Positions 32,830 through 46,500 of a DNA stretch of 64,000 bases are shown here, piece by piece. Source of the DNA: Chondrosia reniformis (taxonomy: Eukaryota; Porifera; Demospongiae; Chondrillida; Chondrillidae); assembly GCA_947172415.1 (NCBI GenBank), contig OX359201.1, positions 806,001 through 870,000 on the forward strand, in the 5' to 3' direction. A program made the position numbers and the translations under genes. The notes beneath the pieces were generated by a model. It did no database searches. It saw nothing but the letters and a program-made list of their open reading frames with translations, and had not been told where the DNA came from. The first letter of the stretch is position 1, and every line of letters begins with the position of its first letter.

Positions 32830-35800
32830 AAACTCACATAATGGTCAATCCGACTTGTGAGTTCATCATTCTCCTTTTTTAGCAGCTTATATTCTTTGAC
32901 TAAACTTTCCACCTCTCCTTTAGCCTTTTCACTGTCTTTGAGTTGTGACTCAAGAGATGTCACCTTCTCCAATAAATCTTGGTTCATTAGCTAAATATGT
33001 ACAAGATAAATATACAAGTATTTACAGTAACTATAATTAAACTAAGACAATTACATATGCTATAGTTATATGGCTGATTTACCTCTTTTATTCTCTCATT
33101 TTCATTTCTCTCTCTGAGAAGGGTCTTCTCAGTTTTAGTCAGCTGTGATTGGAGATTCCCTACTTGTTCTCTTTCATTTGAATATTTAACTTTAAACAAA
33201 TGAAGCTCTACTATAGTATCATTATGTTGATCCTCCATACTCTTTATCTCATTTTTCAGCTCTGCAGCTTCCATCTATATAATATATTGCAGTACAATTA
33301 CATAGTACATTGTAACTGTAAATGAGGGAAAACCATCAATTCTGACAAGGCCCCTATATTAAAGAAAAAATGATATATTTCAGAATTGGCCCTATTTCTG
33401 TTTAATGACTTTGTCAATGGTTGTGTAGAGCATACAGTATGTATAAATTACTGCAACTAGTTGAATGTAATCAAAAATTAATCACAAAATTGCTGGCTAT
33501 AACAGCTTTATACTCCATTGCCACGGCATGGGCAGCCTAGGATCAATATGATTAATCAATAAAGAGAAGAAATACGTGAAATTTGCTTCAGTGACTAAAA
33601 GGTAATAAAAAACAAATGCCTATTATTTACTGTATATAGCATGAATTGCTGACTAAGTAGGATATAATAATGGAGTATAAAACTCAGAGGTGAGGACTAT
33701 AACTTTTAGGTATAGATGAAAAATATCATAGCACTGTTAATATAAATTATTTGAAGTGATAAAACATACCAATGAATACAAATACACATTTACTTAGTAC
33801 CTCCAGTTCACTTTTGTCCACTGGTAATTTCTTATCATCCCACCATTTTGGTTTGTCTACTGGTAAGAAACAAAAGAGTTTATTGCATATACAAACAGCA
33901 CACCCACTCTAACTCCTCCGCCTCCCCCAATACCTCACTTTTACTAACTGAAACATTATAACAGATTTGATAACATGTCCGCATAAATCCTTTACAAAGC
34001 CATGCAACATCATTCTTAAAGTTCCCAGTCCCGAGTTGGTATAATACTGTAAATAGAAAATCATACATCTACACACCTCACCTTGAGTAAACAGAATTAC
34101 ATCAGAGAAGGAATCTGACAAGAGTTGTGCCTGGTACCTCTGTAGAGGGAGACCTTTCTTCCCAGGAAGGGGAGGCTGTAAGGAGTGGATATATACTTAT
34201 TATGTGAAAAGGAACCAGTGCAAAAGTTATACTGTCATAGAAATAATCTCCTAGTAAATATTTCTATGACATAATATGTATGCAAATGTGTTTTACAAAA
34301 TTTTACCTAAAATATGGGAGATAATGAATATTAGGATACAATTGCAATATTCATAACCAGCTAACAGTATTCACAGAAAAGTAATAGTATTCATAACATC
34401 ACACCAACATTGTGTCTCCACACCCAATTAACACCCTGGCTAAGAGATAGTACTATTTCTACCCAATGCACTTGACATATAAAGGTGTCATTTATACATT
34501 TCTATGTTATCTATCTAATGTACTTTGCTGATTAAGTAGTGCTTGCTAATAGGAAACTAAAGATCTGGGTAATTGCAAGCCAAACTAGTGTGGAAGCTTT
34601 AAGGAAATTGCAAACTACGTATATATAAAGTTGTCTTACATACTATCAAATTGAAGCAAATCTCACCATTAAGTCTACAATAGCTTGAAAGGCCTTTGGC
34701 AATATCTAAATAATTTTAAATTGACAATAAATAATTTGTTAGCATCATAAATGAATCACATTATATACATACCTTGGTATTCCTAAAGAGGTCTCCATTA
34801 GACAGAAGACTGTCTCTTATAGGTAACACAGCTGTGTTCCAGTTGACATCTAAGTGAAAGTGACCAAGGACCTCAATCTTTGTGACTCTTAGCTCTAGCA
34901 TAGCCCAAATGACTGCTCCTTTGTAGAAGGTCTTGCTCACTGATTTAATATACTGCTTTGGTATGTAGAAGGTGATAATGGAGCTGCCTGGTAGAACTGG
35001 ACCACATTCAATCTTATCTCGTGGAATACCTGCACCTTCTGCTAGTACTACCAACAACAGCTCGCTACAGGTACTATATCGAAGCTGAAAAATGCTATTT
35101 TGTACTGTAACATGCACCTCTACCTGATCTTGTCCTGGGGTCTTCTCAGGTCCTCGGAGTGCCTTAGTATTCTTTACCATATCCTGTACCTTCAGATATT
35201 GAAAGAGATGTTCATTGTAGTGATCCAGGTTCCCCATAGCCTCTTTGTAGCAGCTCGGATCACAATTCTTGAGTGGAACCAAAATGTATAAAAACAGCTG
35301 GAGGTCATCCCACATGTTAGGAATGCCAAGATAATCTAAAACTTTCTCAACAGACTCAGCTGCCATGATAACTGATTTCTCCTTTCCTTCTACCCTAAGC
35401 ATGTGTCCATGATCAATAATCAGGAGAGCCTGCCCCTTGATCTTGTCCAAGTGTCCCTCTGTGAACAATTCTACGATGATGGAATATGTAAAAAAGTAAA
35501 GAGACTTCATTAAGTCCTTTGCACTTTGTACAGGACGGCTCATTAAGGTATACCGCATGGCCCGAAGACACGAATCGGCGGGGATGTCGTATTTCTGTAG
35601 TCCAGCATCATGTCTCGGTCTCTTCCTTTCAATAGAAACTGTTTGAGGCTCTAGTGAAATACAGTAATATGAGACAAAGTTTCATTCTCAGCTTACATGT
35701 ATATTTGACTGTACCTTGCGATTTTAAGAAATGGTCAATCTTCTTCGCTAATGCCAGCTGGTTATCGTGAGTCTCGTCTTCCTTCAAAGCCTCAGAAAGT

Positions 35801-36039
35801 GTTCTCAGTTTTCTAAGTGAAGGATCCTGGTGGAGAAGAGTGAGTAAACAGTCATTCGCTTCCTCGCTAGTAGGCTTTGACTGGATCGCTTGTGAATCAG
35901 CAGTTCTAATAGCATTCTTTCTCTGGAGTGTTGACACCCATTTCCTTGAGTCGTTAAATTTAAGAAACGGTCGGCTAAAATGTGGCTTTGTCAAAAATTC
36001 AAGTATCTTTTCTCTTTCTTCTTCTTCTACTTCTTCCAT
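32830..36039 (-). CDS. Gene F: CARD, uncharacterised middle region and coiled coil (paralog of E)
   Basis: Exons: 36039-35715, 35650-34773, 34705-34667, 34175-34082, 33859-33801, 33274-33083, 32990-32838, all matching gene E in phase and length apart from a 9-nt length difference in exons 1 and 2. It starts MEEVEEEEREKILEFLTKPH. Exon 1 is CARD-like (NDSRKWVSTLQ ... CLLTLLHQDPSLRKLRTLSE). Exon 2 is the unrecognised region also present in E. The last exons are coiled coil (QDLLEKVTSLESQLKDSEKA). Exon 5 has a poorer donor (gtacta) than in E. Past 32838 only a piece of coiled-coil sequence (32761-32822) is left before gene G's upstream region, so the 3' end is truncated. It may still be expressed but probably lacks its normal C-terminus. 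Confidence 0.68.
34228..34272. repeat. Intronic hairpin, gene F copy
   Basis: 'tgtcatagaaata' and 'tatttctatgaca' flank a loop of about 13 bases. Counterpart of 23294-23335 in gene E. Confidence 0.6.
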
Positions 36040-37589
36040 GTCTACGTGTATCTATATACGTATTAACACGTGGTTTGAATATAAATTTCCCATAGGTTTT
36101 CCATAATGGGAAAATGGTTTTCTAACAAACGGAGGCCTAAATTAAAAATCCCTTAATTTGAAACGAGTTTTATACCCTAAACTTTATGATAATATGACCA
36201 TTCTGTTTTTAGGTCCTTTCTTGGAGCCATATATTTAATTTAATTATTTATTTATTTATTTATTTATATATAATTAGATTAATATTATATACCTTAGTAT
36301 ATTGTAACTTGCACTGTATATACCAATAGAAACAACGCCCCAAACCACAAATATATATATAAGGAATTTAAACGCTGAAATACACTTCATGTTCACATAT
36401 GGAATGCGACAGTTACATAGCACAACATGTAATATTATGTATCTTATTATATATAATGTGTTATAGCCGTATATATTTCCTTTTTCAATTGGCAAATTAG
36501 TGATTCTACTCTGTCACACCCCTGTATCATTTAGCCCTCCTCCCCTTCAAATTTCAAATCCGTCCGTAGAGGTTAAATTACATGGCTACATACGTATCCT
36601 CAGCAACAATTCGATGATCGATCATGATCATAGGCCATACACTATAAAATTTGAGTTTTGAGTTTAATGATCATAATGACATTTATAATTAAACAGAGCA
36701 TGCACAGCTGCAAAATTAACGGTACATGTACTGTATTACATACTGTACACGTATATAGTTCTTTCTGGTTGTCACATGCACATGTACATCTTCACATTAA
36801 TGCTTGGTGTCAGCATTTACAGACAACCACATATTATTAATTTTAAGTGCACCATGTGCATTGCACACTAGGGCGAGAACATGCCCCATGCAGCACTATA
36901 CAGGAAAGTAAAATATGTTAAAAGTCATTCAGAAGTACACTATATACGTATATAGCATACAATTAGATATATAAGTTTATCCAATTTATGCATCCATGTA
37001 TTATACAAATAAAAATTAAAATATATATAGAAGACTGTTCATTTACAGACCTACAAAAGTAAAAAAAAACATTTATTGACATGCTTATAAACTACATAAT
37101 ATTGGCAAATACATATATAACCCTCGACTCATGTATAATAGTTAAGATATTGTTTTCTATTCATGCCTCCAATATACCATTCAAACAATTGTAATAAAAC
37201 ACATTCCTAAATGATCATATGATTTATCAATGAAAACAACTGTTTCATCAATACATCATTTTACCACCAGCAGTGAGTGATACTACCCTCAAGCTCTTCT
37301 TTGTATACAATACAAGTTAATTATATACTGGGGCTATTTATCTAGACACTTGAGAACATTTACCTTTTGTATAATAGATTCTGAATGATCATGAATTTAA
37401 CTTGATGGTTGACATCCTACATTACAATGGAATTTTAAATAAATACAACAACATTCACAGTATAGGCATGGCTTGTTCTATACATCATTTAAAAGCACAA
37501 ATACATAAAATGCATGCACATACTAACTGGAAGAATAGCCATGGCCAGGTGTGAAAACTGTACAAAATCACAAGTGCATGCTACATATT
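36040..37589. other. Intergenic between gene C end and gene F start
   Basis: Contains a (tttA)n run at 36240-36265 and a copy at 36508-36562 of a C-rich repeat ('cacacccctgtatca...'). Otherwise it is AT-rich unique sequence without a supported exon. Confidence 0.5.
36508..36562. repeat. C-rich dispersed repeat, three copies in window
   Basis: Block 'gtcacacccctgtatca' then 'ttagcc', C-rich run and 'tttcaaatttcaa'. Other copies: 29944-30002 and 46507-46563. The latter two lie in the duplicated H/C block; this one is separate, so it may be a true dispersed repeat. Confidence 0.55.
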
Positions 37590-40500
37590 TCAAATACAAT
37601 GTATACCTATGTTGTATTGGTTTTGCTTGCAATCTTCACCCGCAATGTTCACATTGTAGACATAATTACATACTTGTGATATTGACTTATTTTCTGTAGT
37701 ATCATTCACTGTAAGAGGGACAAGAAACAATTTAAAGCCAATGAGTAGCAAGGTTGAGAAAGTGATACTTTTCCTGATGTACATACCTTTACACTGCTGC
37801 TGCATACTTCTAGATACTTCAGGAAGTCCAGCTTTTTCAACTGCCATAAATAAGTCATCTTCCCACATTGCATATGTTCCTCTCTGCTTTAGCCAGAACT
37901 CAAGCACCATTATCAGTTTGTTTAATGGTGAAATTAATGGAGATGTTTGCTGTTTTATTGCTACAGTGATTCCTTGGGAAATCCCCAGTTCCTTACCTAG
38001 CTGGTCCAACCTAGGAAGTAGCTGAAAGGCAAAAGGAGCAGTGGTAGTCAGCATCACAGGAGGAATGTCTGGGAATGAAAGATCATCAACTGGAGGACCA
38101 TCATCTAAGAAAATAAGAAAACGCAATTATCTGTATAAAGAAATCGAATTATCAAAATGCTAAATTAATCATTATGAAAAGGGAAAAATATGAACAAAGC
38201 AGTATTTACTGGGAATAAAACCCATGCAGGACAGTTGGCTATGACAATCATTGATCCGACAATGAGCTACAACTACCACAGCAATGCTCACGGCCACATA
38301 AATGGTGGGTGGGATAATTAAAGGTCACTTGCCATCAATACACAAATTAACATTCAAACACAAGTATGTATACTATGTTATGCATAATATAAACATGGAA
38401 AAAAATTTAGAGTACACAGTCAATTAAGGCTCAAAAAGGTGAGATATTACTATTATTATTATTATTATTATTAGTTATTAAGTCACCTAACTAATTGGTC
38501 TGGATCCATACATTAAAAATAGGTAAATGTAACTTACTAAGGAGCTAATGCTGTTCAACATCGATCGCTATTATATCAAAAAACTGCCCCATATAATAAC
38601 CAGTCTTAAGATACAAATACAAGATATAGATACTTCTGATATTCAAAGAAAGATAAATCAACTTTAAGTGAAAGAAATAATCCAAGTTCTACGTATATTA
38701 GGTTGATACATAGAATTCTTTTACCATGAAACACATAACAATGTTTACATGGACATTACACATAACTTGAGCTTTATATATACAATTAGTAAACACACCT
38801 TGTCCCTTATGTGGTAATCTATGCCCAGGGCTTGAGGAACAATCCCTTTCAGCATCATCACCTAACATATATAATGTTACATAGAAATTATGCAGATAGT
38901 AAAATGTATAAACATTGTATGCTATTCTAGCATTTTTTGTTATTAAATTCTATATCCAACTACGTACCTCGCATGAAAAAGTTATTTAAGATGCTAAGAT
39001 AAGGTATGTATAAAATTGGTGAATTTATACTGTACATATATTTATACAGAATGTATATATATACAGAACTGAATAAATGCATAATAAATTATATGTATGT
39101 ACCTCCACTTGCAGGGGCAGTAATTATTCCTTGGACTAAATTAGGTTCCTGATCATCATAAACTGGCAAACCAGGAGGTATTCCTTAAAAGATAGTATAT
39201 TATAGTTAATCACATTTATTGCAAAATCCATGCATGCAGAATATACTTTATTGTGTTACATATAATAGTACATGTACATACGTACAAATATGTTTGTCTG
39301 TATAGTAGATCTGGCTTCTATTTCTTTTGGCATTTTAGACTCTGCATACATACGTATATAATAGTACAGCCTCCTATTGAATTACTTCTCTAAAATACTG
39401 GCTTATGTCCCTAGCTCTTCTATGCATATAAAATGCAGCATGGCTTCAATATAATGCTCCCTTAATAGAATATATATAGCTGCTAAAATTGAATTAAGAT
39501 TAATAACAAGTACTTAATTCGAGTTAAGCTTTCTAATATTGAGGAAACGTTAAGTCTGTTATAAGATTTGGCATCATTAAATTAATTTAGCCTGGCCTGA
39601 GATCTGGCCTCCTTATATACTTCTCTTCTAAATGAAACCCAACTTCTATATATTTGGACAATATAAATTCTATTTATACATACATATATATTATACCTAA
39701 TATAATCATAAATGTTAATCACTAACCTAAAAACTCTGCAATCATATCTGCCAATATATTGTTATTATTATGCCCATGGCTATGACATTTAATGATACAA
39801 TGTAAAATTTTAAGCTTCCTTTCTGATGGATCATTCAGTAACATATCCTGAATCTTTTGACCTGTCTCCACTGGTGTGTGGCATTGCTCAACTTTCTGCC
39901 ACTCATCATGAGAAGAGAAAAAGGCTTGCCCTTCTAAGTCATTTCGAATTGACAATAAGTCAGTGAATTTTATTTGATCACGGAATTTTTCACTCCTTAG
40001 GAACTCAAGAATTTCATCTCTACTTTTTTGCTGAATCACTAAAATGAAACAATTGTAGTAATTTACAGGAGATCAATAAAGTAACTGCCCAGTTTGCTAT
40101 GTAATACATACATATGTAGTAAAGTTAATGATTTGTACAATGACTGTGGTCTTGTAAAATTTGCAAGTACATATAAGAACAAAAATATTTTTATGTTTGA
40201 GTTGACATCAGTCACTGAAGAAGACCCCCCAGGGTCTAAAAATACAATTCCAATAAGAAAAAACTTCAAACTAAAAGTTGAACCACTTTAAAGATAAGTT
40301 TGGCACAGTCAGAAGAATATTATGAATTATGTAGGCATGAAAATATAATGTCTCAAATATTACCACATCTTTACTGTAACAGACTTACAGTATAAAGGTT
40401 AAGTATGAATTGTAAGGTGTAAGTATTTTAGAACAATATATTATGTCTTGGTATAGATGAAGAACACAGCTGCGGTACAAATTTAAGGAGAAGCATGCAT

Positions 40501-43500
40501 GAAAAATTTACCTTGTTGACACATTTATGACAAAGCTTACCTTCCCTCCGGAGCTGAGATGCACAATCTTTACACTCAGGTTGAACAGCTACAGATAACA
40601 AAATGGATAGGAAAGTAACAAGTATTTCGAGTTTAAAAACCTCGTGGGGTGTCAGATGCCCCCATGCAAACTTGGACTACTTGCTGGTTCTTAGATATCC
40701 GGTTAATAACCATTTCCGGTAGTTGCTTGATTGCCGTCAATTTCAAGGCCATATAATGTATTATCTCGTAGAAAACGTTTTTGCACAAGCTTTACGTTAC
40801 ATAGTATTAGTAAAGGTGGTTTTTTGTTTATTCAATGTTTGATGCTAAGGAAGAGAAAGCTAATTTTAAGCTAGAAATGAAAGCCAGCTGCACCATTTTT
40901 TTCTAATCAATGGTTCATTTTTGTGTTTCAAAGTCAACTAGAATTTAGATAATACATTATCACAACCTAAATACTTACTTAGCCCATGACAATATGATGA
41001 ATAAAATTAAAATGTTAAACAAAATAAATTTCCATTTTTTCATTGACAAATTTAAGTTTACATAATAACTAAAATGTAAATATATCAGGATATTGCAAAA
41101 CATCAGCCCATGTTTAGCTTCCTCTCCCCTACAGTATTAAGTTCAATACTTACTGCCACAGGTAAGATTTTGAGCGGTCTCTCGCTGAGATCCATCAGGA
41201 ATGTCATCCTCCGTATGAGCTAAGATAGCATAGGTAGTAAAACAAAATTATGGACCATTCAATACACAAGCTACATACATTGTACTAGAATATTTAGATT
41301 ATGTGGCATACATATAAGCTTCGTTCTATAAGTATTTTATTACTTTTCCTTGCAGTGATCAAAGACAAGGAAACACATCCACTTTATGTTAAAAGTAAGT
41401 TTTAGTATTCATAAAATGTACGATTATAGGTACCTCCAATCAGATTATAAAGCATGTATATATAACAATTAATATCATTTTTAAAAGCATAACACTTTGC
41501 ATTACTTTAATGTATTTATTGATCATTTTATTGTTATCATATACGCATAATTGCAGTAATTTTAACCGCTATCCACGTGCATATCTCAAAGTTAGACCAG
41601 ACCTCATATTCCATGAAGCAATTGCAAAGTCTGGTCTTCAACACATATGGAAGGTATTAGTACATTCTCAACTGGTTATATATATATATATTTATCAACT
41701 AACTTGAAGGGTGTGATGTAACTTCAGTGTGATTAAGGTCATCTTGCTCTGTAATCGGTTGTGTAACCTCTCTGAGGCCTAAGAATTGACCTATATTTAA
41801 TACTTTGAACACATGCAATCAGATAATGTTAGTTGTTAGCTGTTATTAAAGAAGACACATGGATGGCTTTGGTAAGAATAAGTTGTAATTATTGCACTGT
41901 ATAGTTCATAATGAAATGGAAACATACTGCATTATGTATATACATACGTACGTATGCAGTATAGCTAAAATATATCTGAAATATATATACCTTCTAATTC
42001 TGCTACTGATGAGAAACTACCATGTACACTCTGTGGATTCTGACTTTCCTCGGTTCCTACATCATAAAAAGACATTGCTGTGTGCTAACAGCTTCACCTA
42101 ACCTATAGTTTATGAATGACCAAACAAAGTGATAATCAAACCACATAATCAGTCCAGTCATGAAGAGGGAAAAACACAAGACGTAATCACTGGGAATCTA
42201 ACCCAGGACAGTTGGTAATGGCCACCAGTGCTCTGCCACTGCATGTGCTATATACAATTGCCACTATAGCTTTATCAGTTGTGGACAATACATTTACGTA
42301 CATACAGAATATACCAACACATGTACATAGTCATGTGTATTACATACCTGATGAATCCAAAGATATAGTTCTCCTAAGCAATCGAGAGTTGGGATTAGGT
42401 GGCACATTCCCTGGGGAATAGTATACATAAGTTTGGATGTCAGCAAAGATAAAAAATTCAAAATACACGATAAAAAATGGATTCTTTAATATACATATGT
42501 ATGTACATAATTGCAGCTAGAACATCCAGAGTTCCTTCACCCTTTTAGCCATTTTGATCCTCCGCAATGGAGTATAACTATTACATATACATGGAAATTT
42601 GCTTCAGGGACTAAAGAAATGACTGGTAACTAGGAAAAATGCGTAAGATTTACTTTACTTTAGATTGTTTAAACTTGCTAATGCTGTATATCCTATTAAT
42701 CAACAATTCAGGCTGTATATGGTAAATAATGCCCTCATTATCAGCTTGTTGTCATAGTAAAGGATATATATAACTATATATTTGGTGCTACAGATACATA
42801 ATACACTCAGTAATCTATACACACATACTATATATGTACATCATATCATAGCACAAATACTCTAACTTCATTCTCAGCCATTTTTATTACTCTTGCATTA
42901 AGACATTTTTAGTTGGATTAGGCAAAAAATTACTTATGCATGTGTATGGACAAACATTTTCCTCATGTAATGAAATGCTGTTTTAAACTTTTACACAAAA
43001 CATTATATGTAAATCCATAGTTTGCCAAATTATTAAGCATTTAAGTATCAGATTGACACCATGCAATGGATAATACGTCATATATTCTGTATAATTTAAA
43101 CTATTAAACAAGCCTATATATATAGCTAGCTGTAACATGACCATTCACTTAAAATAAGAAATTGTATGGGCATACACTCAGGCTTAACTGTATGACTCTA
43201 AGTTCATAAAGTGAGAAATGTTGCTTACCTGTAGCCTGATTAGAATTTCTTTTGATTACACATGCCAAGATCACAGCAAGAACAACAAAACCAACAAAGA
43301 AGAATACTCCCACACCGCTAGACCCATATAACACTCTTTCTAGTTCTATATTTCTACTACTGGATTGAGAATTAGTTGGTGAAGAAGTTGGAGAGAGAGT
43401 TGGTGAGACTGTTGGTGAGACTGTTGAAGAACATATTGGTGAGGCTGTTGGAGAACATGTTGGTAAGGCTGTTGGAGAACATGTTGGTGAGGCTGTTGGC

Positions 43501-46500
43501 TTTTGATGTTCCACCACTTGTATTGGTTCCCCGAGAGGTTGGTACTCATTTATCACAGGATCATATACTTCACATTGATAGTATCCTCTACTGTCAGTGG
43601 TGACTGTACAATAACTACTGAGAGCTGTGCTGGATCCCTCCTCTACTGTCCATGGACAAGAAGGATCATAGTATAAACAGCTGCAACAGGTGTAGTTCCT
43701 CTCTGGCTGTCTGTTTAGACACTCTTCAGCTTTTGAGTAATCCACCCTACACACTCTCATTGTCTCCTCGTCAGATAACTTGTTTGTAGAACAGTTGAAC
43801 GAGGCAGAACCAGTGGAGTTCATCTCCACCTCACCAGAAGGTTGGGATTGGAGGGGAAGGTAGAACTGTAAGTTGCTTAGGTAACCAACTACAAGACAAA
43901 TATGTACGTATATATACATATAAAATTCCCAGTATGGATATACTGGATATATAAGGCTGCTGTATTAACTTACATGTATAGTAAAGATGTCTCATTCCAC
44001 ATATAGTATCAATACCATTAGTAGCAGTACATGTGACTACAGTATCTAAACTGAAGTACTCCACTAGAGACTCTGACAGACCCAATGTAACGGACTACAA
44101 ATGGATGGATATACAATTGTACATGTGAATCGAATGTCTCCTGAGTAGTTTGATGGGCTAATGGGTAGCACTGAAGTTCACTTAATAGGAACTGTAGTCT
44201 ACCTTAGAAGAGGACAAAACAGCTGTCTATGGCTCGACCATCTTTTTGAGTGCCTCTGGGGGTGCAGCAAGAAGTTAGGACCAGTGGAACAAGTCCAGCT
44301 TAGAGCAGGGAGGATATTTCTAGGAGTGAATAGAAGACATCCTAAAGTATCGGTGCAGATTGAGATGGATATGCTGCCAATTCAATGGGAAGCTAGGAGG
44401 AGATGCATTATGTTCTGGATGAAGGTGCTGAGAATGGCGGACACAGGCTGGCTTCTGAGAATGATAGCAATGAGAGGAAAAGGTGGATGGCTAAAGGACC
44501 TGGAATTCTGTCTAGACCTATTTGGGTGGATGGGAGTTAGACCTGAGGAGCTGGACAGAATAACAATGACAGAAATGGAGGCTATGCTCTCAGAGATCGC
44601 ATGGAGAAATGTGAAGCTGGGTTGGGAGGCTGGAATACAGAAAAGATCAAAGCTATAGATGCTGAGACGACTACTTCAGAATAAGGGTCAGTCAAGATGT
44701 GTCAAAGTAAGAGATAAGATGATAAGAAGAATATTGATGAAACTTGAGGGGGCACGGCAGAACTGAGAGTAGAGACGGGCAGATGGAATGGGTTGCAGAG
44801 AAATGACAGAATTTGTCAACAATGTAGCTTGGGAGAGGTGGAAGAAGAAGATCCCTTTCTGTGGTGATGTGAAGCTCCTAACTGGTGAAAGAGAAGAGAT
44901 GTTCAAGTTATTGGAGGGTCAGGTACTGGATTACCATGACCTAGAAGACAGGGAGAAGAGTGTGTGGCTGCTGGACCTGGCTAATGAGGACTGGAGACTG
45001 GGTAAAGCTCTTCAGAAGTTATGGAGCAGGAGATTTACAGCAAGAACTCCATGATGTTATATACGTATGTTGATTCAGAACTCTTTTCTAATTGTGCATA
45101 TTTTTAATTGGTCATTTTTCATTTCCATGTATAGTGCTACATGGAACTGTGAGGCTCTAGTGTGATCAGCACACAATGCACTTTTGAGTGGCTAAGGGGA
45201 GACTCTGGTTCCTATTTGGTTCCACCCATTGGCTCATCGAACTCCTCAGGAGACATGAGTGAATGGGGTAGATCCTGAGACCACCGATGATATATCTGAG
45301 TTTAAAGTTTAATTTTTATGATTTAAAGTCCCCTACGTATTCCAAGAACTTATATCTTTCATTATTCATATTATTAGCATCAGTAAACCAAAGAAATTTG
45401 ACAGTCAAAGTAGTTCTACAGAAGCTAACAATTAAAATCACAAGCAGTATACTGTATATATTAGTGTATATACATACATGTGTACATATAATAACATGAA
45501 TATTTTTATGGAAACTTTACTCACCTGGTTGTCCTCGGAATAGGTGATACAGTCATAGTCATTAAAGTGTCCAAGATCCCATGTTATACTCTGTACAGGA
45601 GGATATCCAGTAAAGTGACAACTGAAGGTGAAGTTGACAGATCCATTGAATATGATTGGTTGACCATACAGAGTATAACAAGGTGACAGATCTGATGGAG
45701 GAGACTCTGTCTTCTCAGTGAAGTTGAGGGAGGCTAGGTGGATATAAATTAACGTATCATATAACCCGTTTTACAAAAGTCTCAACCTAGGTTTCAATTT
45801 GCAACTGTTATTTTGTTTTACAATTACTGTACTCATTTATAATAAGTGGCTGTCTCTGAGATATTAATTTGCTTATTACTAAGTATTAAGTGACTTTCCA
45901 AATCTCTGCCACCATTTCTAAAGTACTGGCACTAAAGCGCCAAATATTTAAGCTGCATGCTGAAGATATTGATATCTTTCTTGACTTACCAGACTCTTTC
46001 ACAATAACATTGAAATAGTAGCCGCTGCTTATTGAAACCTCACAAAATATACACGTGCCATTATCTGTCAGTCTAAAGTCTTGAAATTCCGCAACAGTCC
46101 CGTTTATTTTGTGAAATCTGTCACGCATAGGAATACTAATCCAGCGGCTGCACGTCTCCTGTCCAACTGAGAAGATACCTGTATAGTTGACGGCTCCGTC
46201 TGCCACTGTTAAATACTTTGAGGGCACAGAACAATCTACAGATGTACCTATATACAGTCACAGAGAAACACAGAAATCATTACGGATAAAGAGATGAACA
46301 ATTTCAGTTAATTGACGTTATTTACTGGCCCTTACAAATAGCAAGAATGGATTGATCGAGTTCTTTTTAAATCTATCAACTTCTACGTGGGAGTTTAGTA
46401 GCTAGCGGATTAGCTTACTGTTAGGGGGTTCTGGCTGATGAAGCGTCCCACTCTGGGTTTGAACTTGTGTGTTAGCCGTATTTCGATTGGCAAATTAGTG

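Noticed and set aside
36658..36840. Small plus-strand ORF in intergenic DNA
   Set aside because: No homologous copy, splice support or recognisable domain; composition is like surrounding AT-rich DNA.
42190..42245. A tRNA gene
   Set aside because: A- and B-box-like blocks are present but the sequence does not fold as a cloverleaf and has a SINE tail.
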